From Neorhizobium lilium (lineage in GTDB: Bacteria > Pseudomonadota > Alphaproteobacteria > Rhizobiales > Rhizobiaceae): a stretch of DNA of 64,000 nt. Shown piece by piece: positions 18,898 to 27,927 of the stretch. The stretch spans positions 496,001-560,000 of the forward strand of contig NZ_SBIP01000001.1 of assembly GCF_004053875.1 (NCBI RefSeq). Reading direction: 5' to 3'. Below the pieces are notes generated by a model. The model was not told the origin of the DNA, searched no databases, and saw only the letters and a program-made list of their open reading frames with translations. Position 1 is the first letter of the stretch; the number at the start of each line of letters is the position of its first letter. Made by a program: the position numbers and the translations under genes.

Positions 18898-19737
18898 TTA
18901 GATGAGCGCGATGGCTCGGGTCGGCCCTCCAGTTGCGCCTCTGACTTTCGGCGTTCCGAGAAGAAGATGAGCTCCCACTTCGGGAATGGCATCAAGATTG
19001 GCTAAGCACTCAACTCCCCAACGACCGCTACCGAGCCATTCGTAATGCACAGGGAACGCGCCTCCGGAATTGAGTCCTGTGTCGAGTGACAAAGTATCGA
19101 CGCCAATTCCTTTCACCTTTCTCTCGGTGATCAAGAAATGGGCGGCTTCGGCATGGAATCCCGGTGTGTGGTTGCGCTTCTGGTCATCGTTACCGGTAAA
19201 CTTCGGATTTCCGAGCAGTTTATGCCAGCCGGAATTCATCACGACGCAACATCCTTCAGGGAGAACACCGTTCTTAGCCTCCCACCTTGTAATGTCGTCA
19301 GGAGTCAACGAGGTGTCCGGATTATCGGCGGCCCGGGCTCGTATGTCGATGACCACAAGCGGTACTATCATGTCGGAGATCGGGATCATATCCGCGGTCA
19401 TTCCGTCTGCGGAAAAATGTATCGGAGCATCGACATGGGTGCCGCTATGCTCGACGATTGTCCAGCGGTTCAGGTTGACCTTATCCTTAGCGAAAGTGGC
19501 GAGATGCTCGACCGTGAACCACTTGTCTCCGCTAAATGTCGGGAACCCTTCATAAAGGGCGTGGGAGAGATCGATTGTCTCGCTAAACGCTATTTTGGCC
19601 GACGTCGCAGCGATGGCAACAGGTGGGTTGGAGGCTACGGCTGTTGCAGCTCCCAGACCAAAGGTGAATCCCGATTTCAAAAGCCCGCGGCGTGTGGCCG
19701 TCCGGCACATAGAATGAAGGCATCCTGGTGGGCACAT
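18898..19737 (-). CDS. Cyclase/kynurenine-formamidase-like protein with Tat signal
   Basis: 279 residues. The N-terminus has TRRGLLK followed by a hydrophobic stretch, a good twin-arginine export signal, with cleavage near AIAATS. The mature part is a putative cyclase (PF04199): EHSGTHVDAPIH is the family metal-binding HxGTHxDxPxH motif, and a glutamate and second His region follow. GGGAGAGAG precedes the chosen ATG. The fold is known for hydrolases of N-formylkynurenine and related amides or lactones; the substrate here is unknown. It stands alone between a regulator-pump unit and the quinate operon. Confidence 0.85.
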   Translation of the reverse strand: MCPPGCLHSMCRTATRRGLLKSGFTFGLGAATAVASNPPVAIAATSAKIAFSETIDLSHALYEGFPTFSGDKWFTVEHLATFAKDKVNLNRWTIVEHSGTHVDAPIHFSADGMTADMIPISDMIVPLVVIDIRARAADNPDTSLTPDDITRWEAKNGVLPEGCCVVMNSGWHKLLGNPKFTGNDDQKRNHTPGFHAEAAHFLITERKVKGIGVDTLSLDTGLNSGGAFPVHYEWLGSGRWGVECLANLDAIPEVGAHLLLGTPKVRGATGGPTRAIALI

Positions 19738-20247
19738 AAACTCTCTCCCTTTTCTCTCTCGCTAGCAAGCATCTAAACCTTTGGCTGCTGTATTGGAGGT
19801 ATCGGCACCAACAAGTTCTTGAAAGCCGCCTCCAATCCGGCCTGATGGCTCATCGTCTAACAGGGCAAGGAACAGACGTTGGCGTCGGTTTGAGGCTCGG
19901 CGAGCCCGAGGTTACCTTCAAGTCGTGTCCCAAGGCATGGATTATCAAACCAGAACTGTATTGATCCGGCTGCGTTGAACGAACTTTGAGAAGCTTGACA
20001 CCTCTCCTCCCTGTCCAAATTATTAACGAACTATTTGGTTAGTTCAAGCACGCGAAAGCATTATTGTGTCGGTCGAAATGGGGGAAGGCTGTCAATCCTT
20101 GCATTCGGTCGCGCCGGGCAGACGGCGGAGGGATCGGGGAAAACATGGATTCCTGATTCAGGCGTATAAGCGATCACCGCTGTCTTACAGGTGCTGTGAA
20201 GAGCTGGCGCGAAGGGGGGCATGCCGTTCACCGATCTCGCGAATGGG
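19738..20247. promoter_or_regulatory. 510-base intergenic region with inverted repeat
   Basis: This region is upstream of the cyclase gene and downstream of the Gfo/Idh gene. GAACTA (20028-20033) and TAGTTC (20040-20045) form a 6-base inverted repeat with a 6-base spacer, a form common for TetR-type operators. A TTGACA lies at 19995-20000. No gene is supported; small frames here look random. Confidence 0.35.
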
Positions 20248-21294
20248 TCAACTGAGCATCTCGGAAACGGCGACCGGTCGTTTTTCCTGGCCGGCCCTGG
20301 CGATCGCGAGCACGGTCGCAAGCGTCACCATGCCGTCGCGCGCGGAAATCAGCGGCTTTGCCTTTCCGGCGGTTACGTCGAGGAAATGGTTAAGCTGGTT
20401 TTCATAGGCCTTGCTGCCGTCGAGTGAGACATGCTGCCGAACAAGCGGATCCTGCCAGTTGCCGGTTTCCGGTTCATGCCGCCACAGATCCATTCCCGGC
20501 AAGGCGAGCGCTGCCTTCGTGCCCGCCAGGAAATAGGAGTTTCCCGGCTGATGCGGGAAATACAATGCTTGGCCCGCGGCCGTGTCCCAATTGAAAGGCG
20601 ACACAGCAGCATCGCTCATCAAGAGCGTTCCGAGAGTGCCGCTTGCAAACTGCAGGCTGACGCTTGCCGTGTCCTCAACCTCGAAATTGCGGATCGCATT
20701 GGAGGTGAAGGCCATGACGTTGTCGATATCGCCGCAGATGAAGCGCAGGCAATCGATGTCGTGGATCAGGTTGATGAGCAGCGGACCGCCACCCGCCTGG
20801 CGGCGCCATTCGACATCGAAATAGGATTCAGGCTTATCCGCCATCCACATGCCGTTGACGGCCACCAGCCGGCCGAGCGCTCCCTCGCCCACCATCCGTT
20901 TCGCCTTGCTGATATCTGGGCTGTGGCGGCGCTGATGGCCGATCAGGACAGGAACCCTGGTTCGCTCGGTGGCTTCCACCAGCCGCATGGCGGCTTCCAG
21001 CGTATCGGCGATCGGCTTTTCCACCAGGGACGGAATGCCTCGCTCGATGCAGGCGACTGCCGCATCCACATGCAGCACGTTCGGCAAGGCGATGATCGCG
21101 CCATCCGGCTTTATTGCGTCGAGCATTTCGCCGACGTCGGTGAAATGCGGGATGCCGAGGCCATCCGCAAAGGATTTGCCCGCCTCGGACACGTCGGCGA
21201 TGCCGACCAGTTGCGCCCGCGGATTTGCGCGTAAAAGAGCAGCGTGCTCCCTTCCGATCAAACCTGCGCCCATCAGGACGACCTTTTGTATCAC
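20248..21294 (-). CDS. Gfo/Idh/MocA-family oxidoreductase in quinate/shikimate operon
   Basis: 348 residues from a GTG at 21294, placed after GAGGAG; the upstream ATG at 21318 has no ribosome site. The N-terminal Rossmann motif is GAGLIGREHAALL. EKPIADTLE carries the conserved Lys of the family and HDIDCLRF the catalytic-region His and Asp. It should oxidise or reduce a cyclitol or sugar with NAD(P). As the last gene of an operon with AroE-like and AroQ enzymes it may act on a hydroxylated cyclohexane carboxylate. No such role is established for it. Confidence 0.87.
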   Translation of the reverse strand: MIQKVVLMGAGLIGREHAALLRANPRAQLVGIADVSEAGKSFADGLGIPHFTDVGEMLDAIKPDGAIIALPNVLHVDAAVACIERGIPSLVEKPIADTLEAAMRLVEATERTRVPVLIGHQRRHSPDISKAKRMVGEGALGRLVAVNGMWMADKPESYFDVEWRRQAGGGPLLINLIHDIDCLRFICGDIDNVMAFTSNAIRNFEVEDTASVSLQFASGTLGTLLMSDAAVSPFNWDTAAGQALYFPHQPGNSYFLAGTKAALALPGMDLWRHEPETGNWQDPLVRQHVSLDGSKAYENQLNHFLDVTAGKAKPLISARDGMVTLATVLAIARAGQEKRPVAVSEMLS

Positions 21295-21377
21295 GGCTAT
21301 CACTCCTCTGCGATTCACGGTCGCGCCCTCCCCCGGGGTACTCGACGCGCCTTATGGTGAGGCCGGCAAAAGCCGCC

Positions 21378-22205
21378 TCAGATCTTTGCGACGGCGCGCA
21401 GTTCCTGGGCGGTGGTGGTCGGAAAGTCGAAAAACTCCAGATAAGCCGGAATCTGCTCGAACAGCATGTCGACACCCACCTGGAACGGGCAGCCACGCTC
21501 CCGCACCGCGGCGAGAAACGGCGTGATCTCCTGCTTCAGCACGACTTCCCCGACAAAGGCCGAGGGGGAAATGCGCGAGACATCCACCGGCAGAGGGTCG
21601 TTTTCCTTCATGCCAAGCGGGGTGGCATTGACGACGATATCGTAGCCGTCCGGATCGGCGGAGCCGACTGTGACGCGGAGCGCTGGATAATGCTGGCGTA
21701 ATCGGGCGGCAAGTTCCTTCGCCATGGGTGCATGGGCATCATAGAGAGCCAAATCGGCGACATCCGCCCGGGCAAGCGACGCAGCGATCGCTGAGCCGAC
21801 GCCACCGGCGCCGACGAGAAGCGCCCGCCGACCGCGTATTTCCCGTCCTTGGCGCAGCATGCCGCGTACGAAACCCTCACCGTCGAACATGTCGCCGATC
21901 AGCGACCCGTCGGGGCCTAGCCGAACCGCGTTGCAGGCGCCTGCGACCTGTGCGTTCTTCGACATCTTATCCAGCAGCGCCATGACAGAAATCTTGTGCG
22001 GCATGGTGATCAGAGCGCCGTGAATGTTGGAAAGCCTGAAGACGAGCTTGAGGAACGCCGGAAAATCCTCCGCCTTGCAGCCCATCGGCACGACGACGGC
22101 GTCTATGTCGTTCTTCTCGAAATAGGGATTGTAGATGAGGGGCGCTTTGAAGGTCTCCGTCGGATAACCCAAATGCGCAATGAGTTTGGTGGTGCCGCTG
22201 ATCAT
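21378..22205 (-). CDS. Shikimate/quinate dehydrogenase family protein (AroE-like)
   Basis: 275 residues. The substrate domain has TMPHK with the catalytic Lys and GACNAVR. The DxFDGEGF segment carries the catalytic Asp, and GAGGVGSAI is the nucleotide-binding loop. Replacement of the usual NTL by NAV and the overall style fit a catabolic AroE-like dehydrogenase rather than biosynthetic AroE. It would convert quinate or shikimate to the 3-dehydro acid in the cytosol. It lies between the importer ATPase and the Gfo/Idh gene on one transcript. Confidence 0.87.
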   Translation of the reverse strand: MISGTTKLIAHLGYPTETFKAPLIYNPYFEKNDIDAVVVPMGCKAEDFPAFLKLVFRLSNIHGALITMPHKISVMALLDKMSKNAQVAGACNAVRLGPDGSLIGDMFDGEGFVRGMLRQGREIRGRRALLVGAGGVGSAIAASLARADVADLALYDAHAPMAKELAARLRQHYPALRVTVGSADPDGYDIVVNATPLGMKENDPLPVDVSRISPSAFVGEVVLKQEITPFLAAVRERGCPFQVGVDMLFEQIPAYLEFFDFPTTTAQELRAVAKI

Positions 22206-22253
22206 CTGGATGGGCCTTCTGAAGCATTTATGGGACCAGAGCCGCGGCGCAGC

Positions 22254-23024
22254 TCAGTGCCGGCCGAGGATCTCGCCCAGGAATTTTCGTGTTCGCTCGT
22301 GGCGGGGATTGGTGAAGAATTCGGCGGGCGGCGCTTCCTCGACGATGGCGCCACTGGCCATGAAGATCACCCGGTCGGCGACCTGGCGGGCGAAGCCCAT
22401 CTCATGGGTGACGCAGATCATCGTCATGCCCTCTTCGGCCAGCGTTATCATCGTATCGAGCACTTCCTTGACCATTTCCGGATCGAGCGCCGAGGTCGGC
22501 TCATCGAACAGCATCACCTTCGGCTGCATGCAGAGTGCGCGGGCGATCGCCACGCGCTGCTGCTGGCCGCCAGACAGCTGTGCCGGATACTTTTCCGCCT
22601 GTTCTGCTATCTTGACCCGTTCGAGCAGCTTGCGCGCCCTGCCTTGAGCTTCCGCCTTGCTGAGACCCAGCGACCGGATCGGTGCAAGCGTGCAGTTTTC
22701 CAAAATCGTCAAATGCGGGAACAGGTTGAACTGCTGGAAGACCATGCCGACTTCGCGCCTGACCGCATCGATGGTCTTGGATTCGTGCCCGAGGACCGTG
22801 CCGCCAACGCGGATCTCACCCTTCTGATAGGCTTCCAGATGGTTGATGCAGCGGATCAGGGTCGACTTTCCGCTTCCCGATGGGCCGCACAGCACGATCT
22901 TCTCGCCCGCGCGCACCGACAGATTGATGTCATGCAAGGCCTGGAAGGCTCCGTACCATTTTTCCACCCGCTCCATGGCGATCATAGCCTGTGCTGCGCT
23001 GGTGGTCATGGATGCCTGGGTCAT
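22254..23024 (-). CDS. PAAT-type ABC importer, ATPase
   Basis: 256 residues of GlnQ/HisP-like ATPase. Walker [11 protein letters not shown]-loop [11 protein letters not shown], signature LSGGQQQ, Walker [13 protein letters not shown] and switch VTHEM are all intact. The start chosen is the ATG at 23024; a longer open frame upstream lies across the permease gene and is a shadow. It energises the two permeases encoded upstream. The neighbouring enzymes suggest the cargo is quinate, shikimate or a related acid rather than an amino acid. Confidence 0.94.
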   Translation of the reverse strand: MTQASMTTSAAQAMIAMERVEKWYGAFQALHDINLSVRAGEKIVLCGPSGSGKSTLIRCINHLEAYQKGEIRVGGTVLGHESKTIDAVRREVGMVFQQFNLFPHLTILENCTLAPIRSLGLSKAEAQGRARKLLERVKIAEQAEKYPAQLSGGQQQRVAIARALCMQPKVMLFDEPTSALDPEMVKEVLDTMITLAEEGMTMICVTHEMGFARQVADRVIFMASGAIVEEAPPAEFFTNPRHERTRKFLGEILGRH

Positions 23025-23080
23025 CGACGAGAACTCCGAACGTGTTTTTCTGAAGAAGTACAGTGCGCCACCGGCAATGC

Positions 23081-23722
23081 CTATCGCGCCGATTTTGCAA
23101 ACTTGCGCTCGAGATGAGCGCCGTAGAGGGTGAGCGGGCAGCACATGATGAAGTAAAGCGCACCGACGATCCCGAAAACCAGAAGCGGCTGGAAGATCTG
23201 GTTGGAGATCATGTTTCCGGCGCGGGTCAGCTCCGTGAAGCCGACGATCGCGGCAAGCGAAGTTCCCTTGATCAGCTGCACGAGGAAGCCGATCGTCGCC
23301 GGCAGCGAGATCCGGAATGCCTGCGGCAGGACCACATCGCGCATCCGCGACGTGTAGTTCAGGCTTAGCGCCTTGGCGGCCTCGGTCTGGCCTTTCGGGA
23401 CGGCTTCGATTGCCCCGCGCCAAATCTCTCCGAGATAGGCGCTGGCATGCAGCGTCAGGCCGATCGAGACGGCGACCCAGGCGTCGAGCTTGAGACCGAT
23501 CAGCGCTAGTCCGTAATAGACGACGAACAGCTGCATGAGCAGAGGCGTGCCCTGGAAGACGCCGATATAGCCGGCAGTAATGCGTTCGACCACCCGGAGT
23601 TCGGAGGTTCGGGCCAGCGCCACCAGCAATCCGGCGATGCCGCCGAAGAAGAAGCCGATCGCCGACAGCGCAACGGTCCATTTCAGGCCGGCGAGCAGGA
23701 AGAGATATTCGTCAGGACCCAT
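23081..23722 (-). CDS. PAAT-type ABC importer, permease 2
   Basis: 213 residues, five hydrophobic helices, with the HisM/GlnP-type EAA loop ([21 protein letters not shown] region) and [11 protein letters not shown] near residue 57. It starts 12 bases after the stop of permease 1. It forms a heterodimeric inner-membrane channel with the product of 23735-24403. Confidence 0.93.
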   Translation of the reverse strand: MGPDEYLFLLAGLKWTVALSAIGFFFGGIAGLLVALARTSELRVVERITAGYIGVFQGTPLLMQLFVVYYGLALIGLKLDAWVAVSIGLTLHASAYLGEIWRGAIEAVPKGQTEAAKALSLNYTSRMRDVVLPQAFRISLPATIGFLVQLIKGTSLAAIVGFTELTRAGNMISNQIFQPLLVFGIVGALYFIMCCPLTLYGAHLERKFAKSAR

Positions 23723-23734
23723 AATACCGCTCCC

Positions 23735-24403
23735 TCACTTGACCGGATAATTGAAATAGCGCGCCGAGAAGAGCGCGAAAATCCGCATCATCAGCCAGGA
23801 AATCACGAGGTAGAACAACGTGACGGTGAAATAGACCTCGAAGCTTCTGAAGCTGTCGGACTCGATGCGCTGCGAAACCGAGGTCAGTTCATAGGCGGAG
23901 ATCGCCGATGCGATGCTGGTCGACAGTGTCAGGAGCACGAATTGGCTGGTCAGCGACGGGAAGATCGCCCGAAGCGCCGGCTTCAGGACGATGAAACGGA
24001 ACACCTGGGCCTTGTGCAGCCCCAATGCGAGGCCCGCTTCCATCTGCCCTTTGGAGATGGACTGGACGCCGCCGCGGATGATCTCGATCGCATAGGCGCC
24101 ACCGTTGATGCCGAGCGCGAGTATGGCGGTCGGGGTGGGATCGAGCCGGATACCGGCCAGTGGCAGGGCGAAATAGATGAAGAAAATCTGCACCAGAAAG
24201 GGCGTATTGCGGATGACCTCGACGAAGCCGATCACCAGCCATCGCAGAGGTTTGAAGCGGGAATCACGCAGGATCACGCCGCCGATGCCGATGACGATGG
24301 CAAGCACCATGCCGCACAAAGCCAGCAGGAATGTGCCAAGACATGCCAGCAGCAGGTTGGGCAGGCCCTCGATGACGGGCGTGAAGTCCAGAGTATAATT
24401 CAT
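23735..24403 (-). CDS. PAAT-type ABC importer, permease 1
   Basis: 222 residues with five hydrophobic helices. FVEVIRNTPFLVQIFFIYFA and the EAGLALGLHKAQVFRFIVLK loop are classical PAAT permease segments. It follows aroQ by 28 bases, so the catabolic dehydratase gene is embedded in the transporter operon. Confidence 0.93.
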   Translation of the reverse strand: MNYTLDFTPVIEGLPNLLLACLGTFLLALCGMVLAIVIGIGGVILRDSRFKPLRWLVIGFVEVIRNTPFLVQIFFIYFALPLAGIRLDPTPTAILALGINGGAYAIEIIRGGVQSISKGQMEAGLALGLHKAQVFRFIVLKPALRAIFPSLTSQFVLLTLSTSIASAISAYELTSVSQRIESDSFRSFEVYFTVTLFYLVISWLMMRIFALFSARYFNYPVK

Positions 24404-24431
24404 GCCGCTTTCCTACAGATGCCGCCTGCGA

Positions 24432-24875
24432 TCAGCTCGCGTTGACCATGTCCGCCATCGCCTGGATCGCGAGCGGGTATCCGTTGGCGCCGAAACCGAT
24501 CAGGATGCTGGTCGCGGTGCGGGAGATCAGCGAGTTGTGGTAGATGCTCTCGCGCGCGTGGACGTTCGAAATATGCAGCTCGATCTTCGGCTTGTCGAAT
24601 GTCTTCAAAGCATCCAGCAGCGCGATCGAGGTAAATGTGTAACCGGCCGGGTTGATGATGATGCCGCAGGCATCCAGACGCGCCTGGTGGACGGATTCCA
24701 CCAGCTCGCCTTCGAAGTTCGTCTGGCGGAAATCAACCTCGAAGCCGAGTTCGCCGGCTTTGGCGATACAGCTGTCGCGGATGTCGGCTAGCGTCGTGGT
24801 GCCGTAGATCTGGGGCTCACGCTGACCGAGCAGGTTGAGATTGGGCCCATTGAGGACGAAGATTGTCTTGCTCAT
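24432..24875 (-). CDS. aroQ: 3-Dehydroquinate dehydratase, type II
   Basis: 147 residues, the normal type II length, from the ATG at 24875. The catalytic set is present: LNGPNLNLLGQREPQIYG (Arg and Tyr), NPAGYT (Asn), ELHISN (His) and HARE (Arg). It converts 3-dehydroquinate to 3-dehydroshikimate as a dodecamer. In this operon it most likely serves quinate breakdown, feeding QuiC, not aromatic amino-acid synthesis. Confidence 0.95.
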   Translation of the reverse strand: MSKTIFVLNGPNLNLLGQREPQIYGTTTLADIRDSCIAKAGELGFEVDFRQTNFEGELVESVHQARLDACGIIINPAGYTFTSIALLDALKTFDKPKIELHISNVHARESIYHNSLISRTATSILIGFGANGYPLAIQAMADMVNAS

Positions 24876-24985
24876 GTGAGTTTCCCGGGCATCGACGCCC
24901 GGCTGCAAAGCAACCAGGCCCCGGTGCAGATCAATCCGATTGGATGTTTGTTTTAGACAAGGTCAAGGAGACCTGAACCGTCGGC

Positions 24986-25816
24986 TCAGTTCGCCGTGAA
25001 CGGGATGTTTTCGAGGGTTGCCGGGAATTCCGGAACCGGAACCTTCATCCACTTGTCGTAGATCTTCTTCAGTTCGCCGTTTGCCTTGATCTTGTCGATG
25101 AAGGTATTCAGCGCGACGTTGATTTCCTTTTCGCCGAGCCTTGTGCCCGCGCCATTGTAAAGCTTCTGGAATTCCAGCTTGTTCTCGAACTTGCCGGGCA
25201 GCGCCTTTTCGACGCGGTCGAGGTAGAAGATATTGCCGCCGAGCGCATCGGCCTGGCCTGAAACCAGCGCCTGGACGCTTGCCGCATCGCCGTCGTAACG
25301 GCGGATGGTGGCGGTCGGCGGGGCATTCTTGGTGACCTGGGTGTCCTGCGCAGCGCCCTTGGCGACGCTGATGGTGAGGCCAGCCATATCGTCATTGGTC
25401 TTAATCGACTTGGCCTTCGGGCCGATCAGCACGATCGCATTGGCGTTATAGGGCTTGGAAAATTGGATGGCCTTGGCGCGGTCCGGCAGCATGGCCATGG
25501 TGGCGAACAGCACGTCGACACGGCCGGATGTCAGCGCCGGAATGCGGTTGTTGACTTCAAGCGGCACGAATTCCACCTCTACGCCGAGTTCCTTGGCGAA
25601 CAGCGCGCCCATTTCGGCGTCGAAACCATCCTGCTTGCCGGCGCTGGTGACGAAGCCCCATGGCGGGTTGTCGCCCTGGATGCCGACCACGAGCTTGCCC
25701 TTGGCCTTGATTTCAGCCGGTGTGATTGCAGATGCGGGCTGCGCCATCGCTACGCCCGCGGCCAGGGCTGCGGCTCCCAGCATGATATTCCGGCGATTCA
25801 ATTTCAGATTGAACAT
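24986..25816 (-). CDS. PAAT-type periplasmic binding protein, probably for a non-amino acid
   Basis: 276 residues, signal peptide ending near AQPASA at residue 30, then a SBP_bac_3 fold. Arg113 in MLPDRAKAIQFS matches the family Arg that holds a carboxylate. The residue five before it is Ala108, where amino-acid binders have Ser or Thr. DALGGN places Asn195 where they have the Asp that holds the alpha-ammonium group. This fits a carboxylate ligand without an amino group, such as quinate or shikimate. It is first in the seven-gene leftward operon and diverges from quiC. Confidence 0.9.
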   Translation of the reverse strand: MFNLKLNRRNIMLGAAALAAGVAMAQPASAITPAEIKAKGKLVVGIQGDNPPWGFVTSAGKQDGFDAEMGALFAKELGVEVEFVPLEVNNRIPALTSGRVDVLFATMAMLPDRAKAIQFSKPYNANAIVLIGPKAKSIKTNDDMAGLTISVAKGAAQDTQVTKNAPPTATIRRYDGDAASVQALVSGQADALGGNIFYLDRVEKALPGKFENKLEFQKLYNGAGTRLGEKEINVALNTFIDKIKANGELKKIYDKWMKVPVPEFPATLENIPFTAN

Positions 25817-26028
25817 CTCACCCCTCCTCTAGGCTTAAATTCATCTTCAGCATCTCTCCTCTGTGCTGAACACAGGATGAAACTGGCATAGCGGGCACGA
25901 TAAATCAACATAGTTTTCATAAATCATATGATGAAACTCATTTCAGCATTGAAAGCTTAGGCCATGAGGCGGTATCTTTTATTTCCGACGTGTCAAAATG
26001 CGCGATAAGAGTTTGGGAGGAGCCATCC
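25817..26028. promoter_or_regulatory. Divergent quinate-locus promoter region with inverted repeats
   Basis: TTTCAT (25915-25920) and ATGAAA (25931-25936) flank the perfect palindrome ATCATATGAT (25923-25932). TTTCA-GCAT-TGAAA lies at 25941-25954. These are candidate sites for the GntR/FCD regulators at 27928 and 28643, and would control the importer operon and quiC together. Confidence 0.5.
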
Positions 26029-27927
26029 ATGAAGACCTCGATCGCAACGGTATCGATCAGCGGCGAATTGCCAGAAAAGCTTGAGGCTATCGCACGGGCC
26101 GGCTTCGATGGCGTCGAAATCTTCGAGAACGATTTCCTTGCCTTCGACGGCAGCCCGGCGGATGTCGGCAGGATGGTGCGGGATCACGGACTGGAGATCA
26201 CGCTGTTTCAGCCCTTCCGCGATTTCGAGGGCATGCCGGAGACGTTGCGCTCGCGTACTTTCGACCGCGCCGAGCGCAAGTTCGACATCATGCAGGAACT
26301 CGGAACGGATTTGGTCCTGGTCTGCTCCAATGTCTCGCCGGTCTCACTGGGCGGTGTCGATCGTGCCGCGGCCGATTTCCACGAGCTGGGAGAGCGGGCT
26401 GCCAGACACGGCTTGAGGGTCGGTTATGAGGCGCTGGCCTGGGGACGGCACATCAACGACCACCGCGATGCCTGGGAGATCGTGCGACGGGCGGACCACC
26501 CCAATATCGGCCTCATCCTCGACAGCTTTCATACTTTATCGCGCAAGATCGACATCAACTCGATCCGGTCTATCCCGAAGGACAAGATCTTCATCGTCCA
26601 ACTGGCGGACGCGCCGCTGATTGACATGGATCTGCTCTACTGGTCGAGGCATTTCCGCAATATGCCGGGCGAAGGAGACCTGCCGGTCTCGACGTTTACC
26701 GCGGCAATCGCCGAGACCGGTTACGACGGCTATTTTTCGCTGGAGATCTTCAACGACCAGTTTCGCGGCGGGCAGGCCCGCTCGATCGCCGCCGACGGAC
26801 ATCGTTCGCTGATCTATCTGGGCGACCAGGTACACCGCGGCCCGAATGCCAAGAGCCTCACGGTGCCACCTATGCCGGCACGGGCAAAGGTCCAAGGCAT
26901 CGGCTTCGTGGAATTCTCGGCGGACGAAAAAGATGCGGCCGACTTGGTTGGCATCCTGGAAACGCTCGGTTTTCGGAAAGTCGCCGCCCACCGCACCAAG
27001 AAGGTCGGACTCTATGCCCAAGGCGACATTCGGCTGATCGTCAATACCGAGGAGAAGGGGTTCGCCAACGCCTCGTTTGCGGTACATGGCACATCGGCCT
27101 ATGCAATGGCGCTTGTCGTCGATGATGCGAAACAGGCGCTTGCCCGCGCGGTCGCGCTGGGCGCCGAGCGGTTCGAGCAGCCGGTCGCCGATGGCGAGGT
27201 GCAGATCCCCGCAATCCGCGGCGTCGGCGGCGGGTTGATCTACCTGATAGACGACGGCAGCGATCTCGGGCGGTTCTCCGAAATCGATTTCGTTCCGATC
27301 CCGGTCGAGGAGACCGATGTCGCATCGACCCATCTGATGCATGTCGACCACATTGCCCAGACCGTCGCTTACGACGAGATGCTGACCTGGCTTCTGTTCT
27401 ACACCTCGATCTTCGAGACCCGGAAGACACCCATGGTCGATATCATCGATCCGTCCGGCGTGGTGCGAAGCCAAGTGGTGGAAAGTGCCGATGGCGCTTT
27501 GCGAATCACGCTGAACGGGGCCGAAAACCGCCGCACGCTCGCCGGCCATTTTATCGCGGAAAAATTCGGCTCCGGCGTCCAGCACCTCGCCTTTCACACG
27601 AACGATATCTTTGCCACATCGGAGGGACTGCAGAAAAACGGCTTCAAACCACTTGTGATCTCGCCGAATTATTACGGCGACGTGGAAGCGCGTTTCGGGC
27701 TGGATCCGGACCTGACCGAGCAGCTGAAAGCGCACAACATCCTTTACGACCGCGATGATCACGGCGAGTATTTCCAGCTCTACAGCACGACGTATGGCGA
27801 GGGTTTCTTCTTCGAGATCGTCGAACGCCGCGGTTACAAGGGTTACGGCGCGCCGAACGCCATCTTCCGTATCGCCGCGCTCAAGAAGGCGCTCAGGCCC
27901 GAAGGCATGCCGAAGGTAGAGAGCTGA
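26029..27927 (+). CDS. quiC: 3-Dehydroshikimate dehydratase, QuiC type with HPPD-like C-terminal domain
   Basis: 632 residues from the ATG at 26029, which follows GGGAGGAG. Residues 1-275 form a xylose-isomerase-like barrel with probable metal ligands Glu134, Asp165, Gln191 and Glu239, as in bacterial QuiC1. It makes protocatechuate from 3-dehydroshikimate. Residues 285-632 resemble 4-hydroxyphenylpyruvate dioxygenase and keep a His441, His519, Glu596 triad; what this half does is not settled for the family. The gene diverges from the importer operon. Its stop abuts, tail to tail, the stop of a GntR gene. No protocatechuate ring-cleavage genes are in the window. Confidence 0.92.
   Translation: MKTSIATVSISGELPEKLEAIARAGFDGVEIFENDFLAFDGSPADVGRMVRDHGLEITLFQPFRDFEGMPETLRSRTFDRAERKFDIMQELGTDLVLVCSNVSPVSLGGVDRAAADFHELGERAARHGLRVGYEALAWGRHINDHRDAWEIVRRADHPNIGLILDSFHTLSRKIDINSIRSIPKDKIFIVQLADAPLIDMDLLYWSRHFRNMPGEGDLPVSTFTAAIAETGYDGYFSLEIFNDQFRGGQARSIAADGHRSLIYLGDQVHRGPNAKSLTVPPMPARAKVQGIGFVEFSADEKDAADLVGILETLGFRKVAAHRTKKVGLYAQGDIRLIVNTEEKGFANASFAVHGTSAYAMALVVDDAKQALARAVALGAERFEQPVADGEVQIPAIRGVGGGLIYLIDDGSDLGRFSEIDFVPIPVEETDVASTHLMHVDHIAQTVAYDEMLTWLLFYTSIFETRKTPMVDIIDPSGVVRSQVVESADGALRITLNGAENRRTLAGHFIAEKFGSGVQHLAFHTNDIFATSEGLQKNGFKPLVISPNYYGDVEARFGLDPDLTEQLKAHNILYDRDDHGEYFQLYSTTYGEGFFFEIVERRGYKGYGAPNAIFRIAALKKALRPEGMPKVES

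Noticed and set aside
22254..23681. 475-residue reading that would fuse a permease-region peptide to the PAAT ATPase
   Set aside because: The extra N-terminal half is out of frame with the real permease and has no motif; the ATPase starts at 23024.
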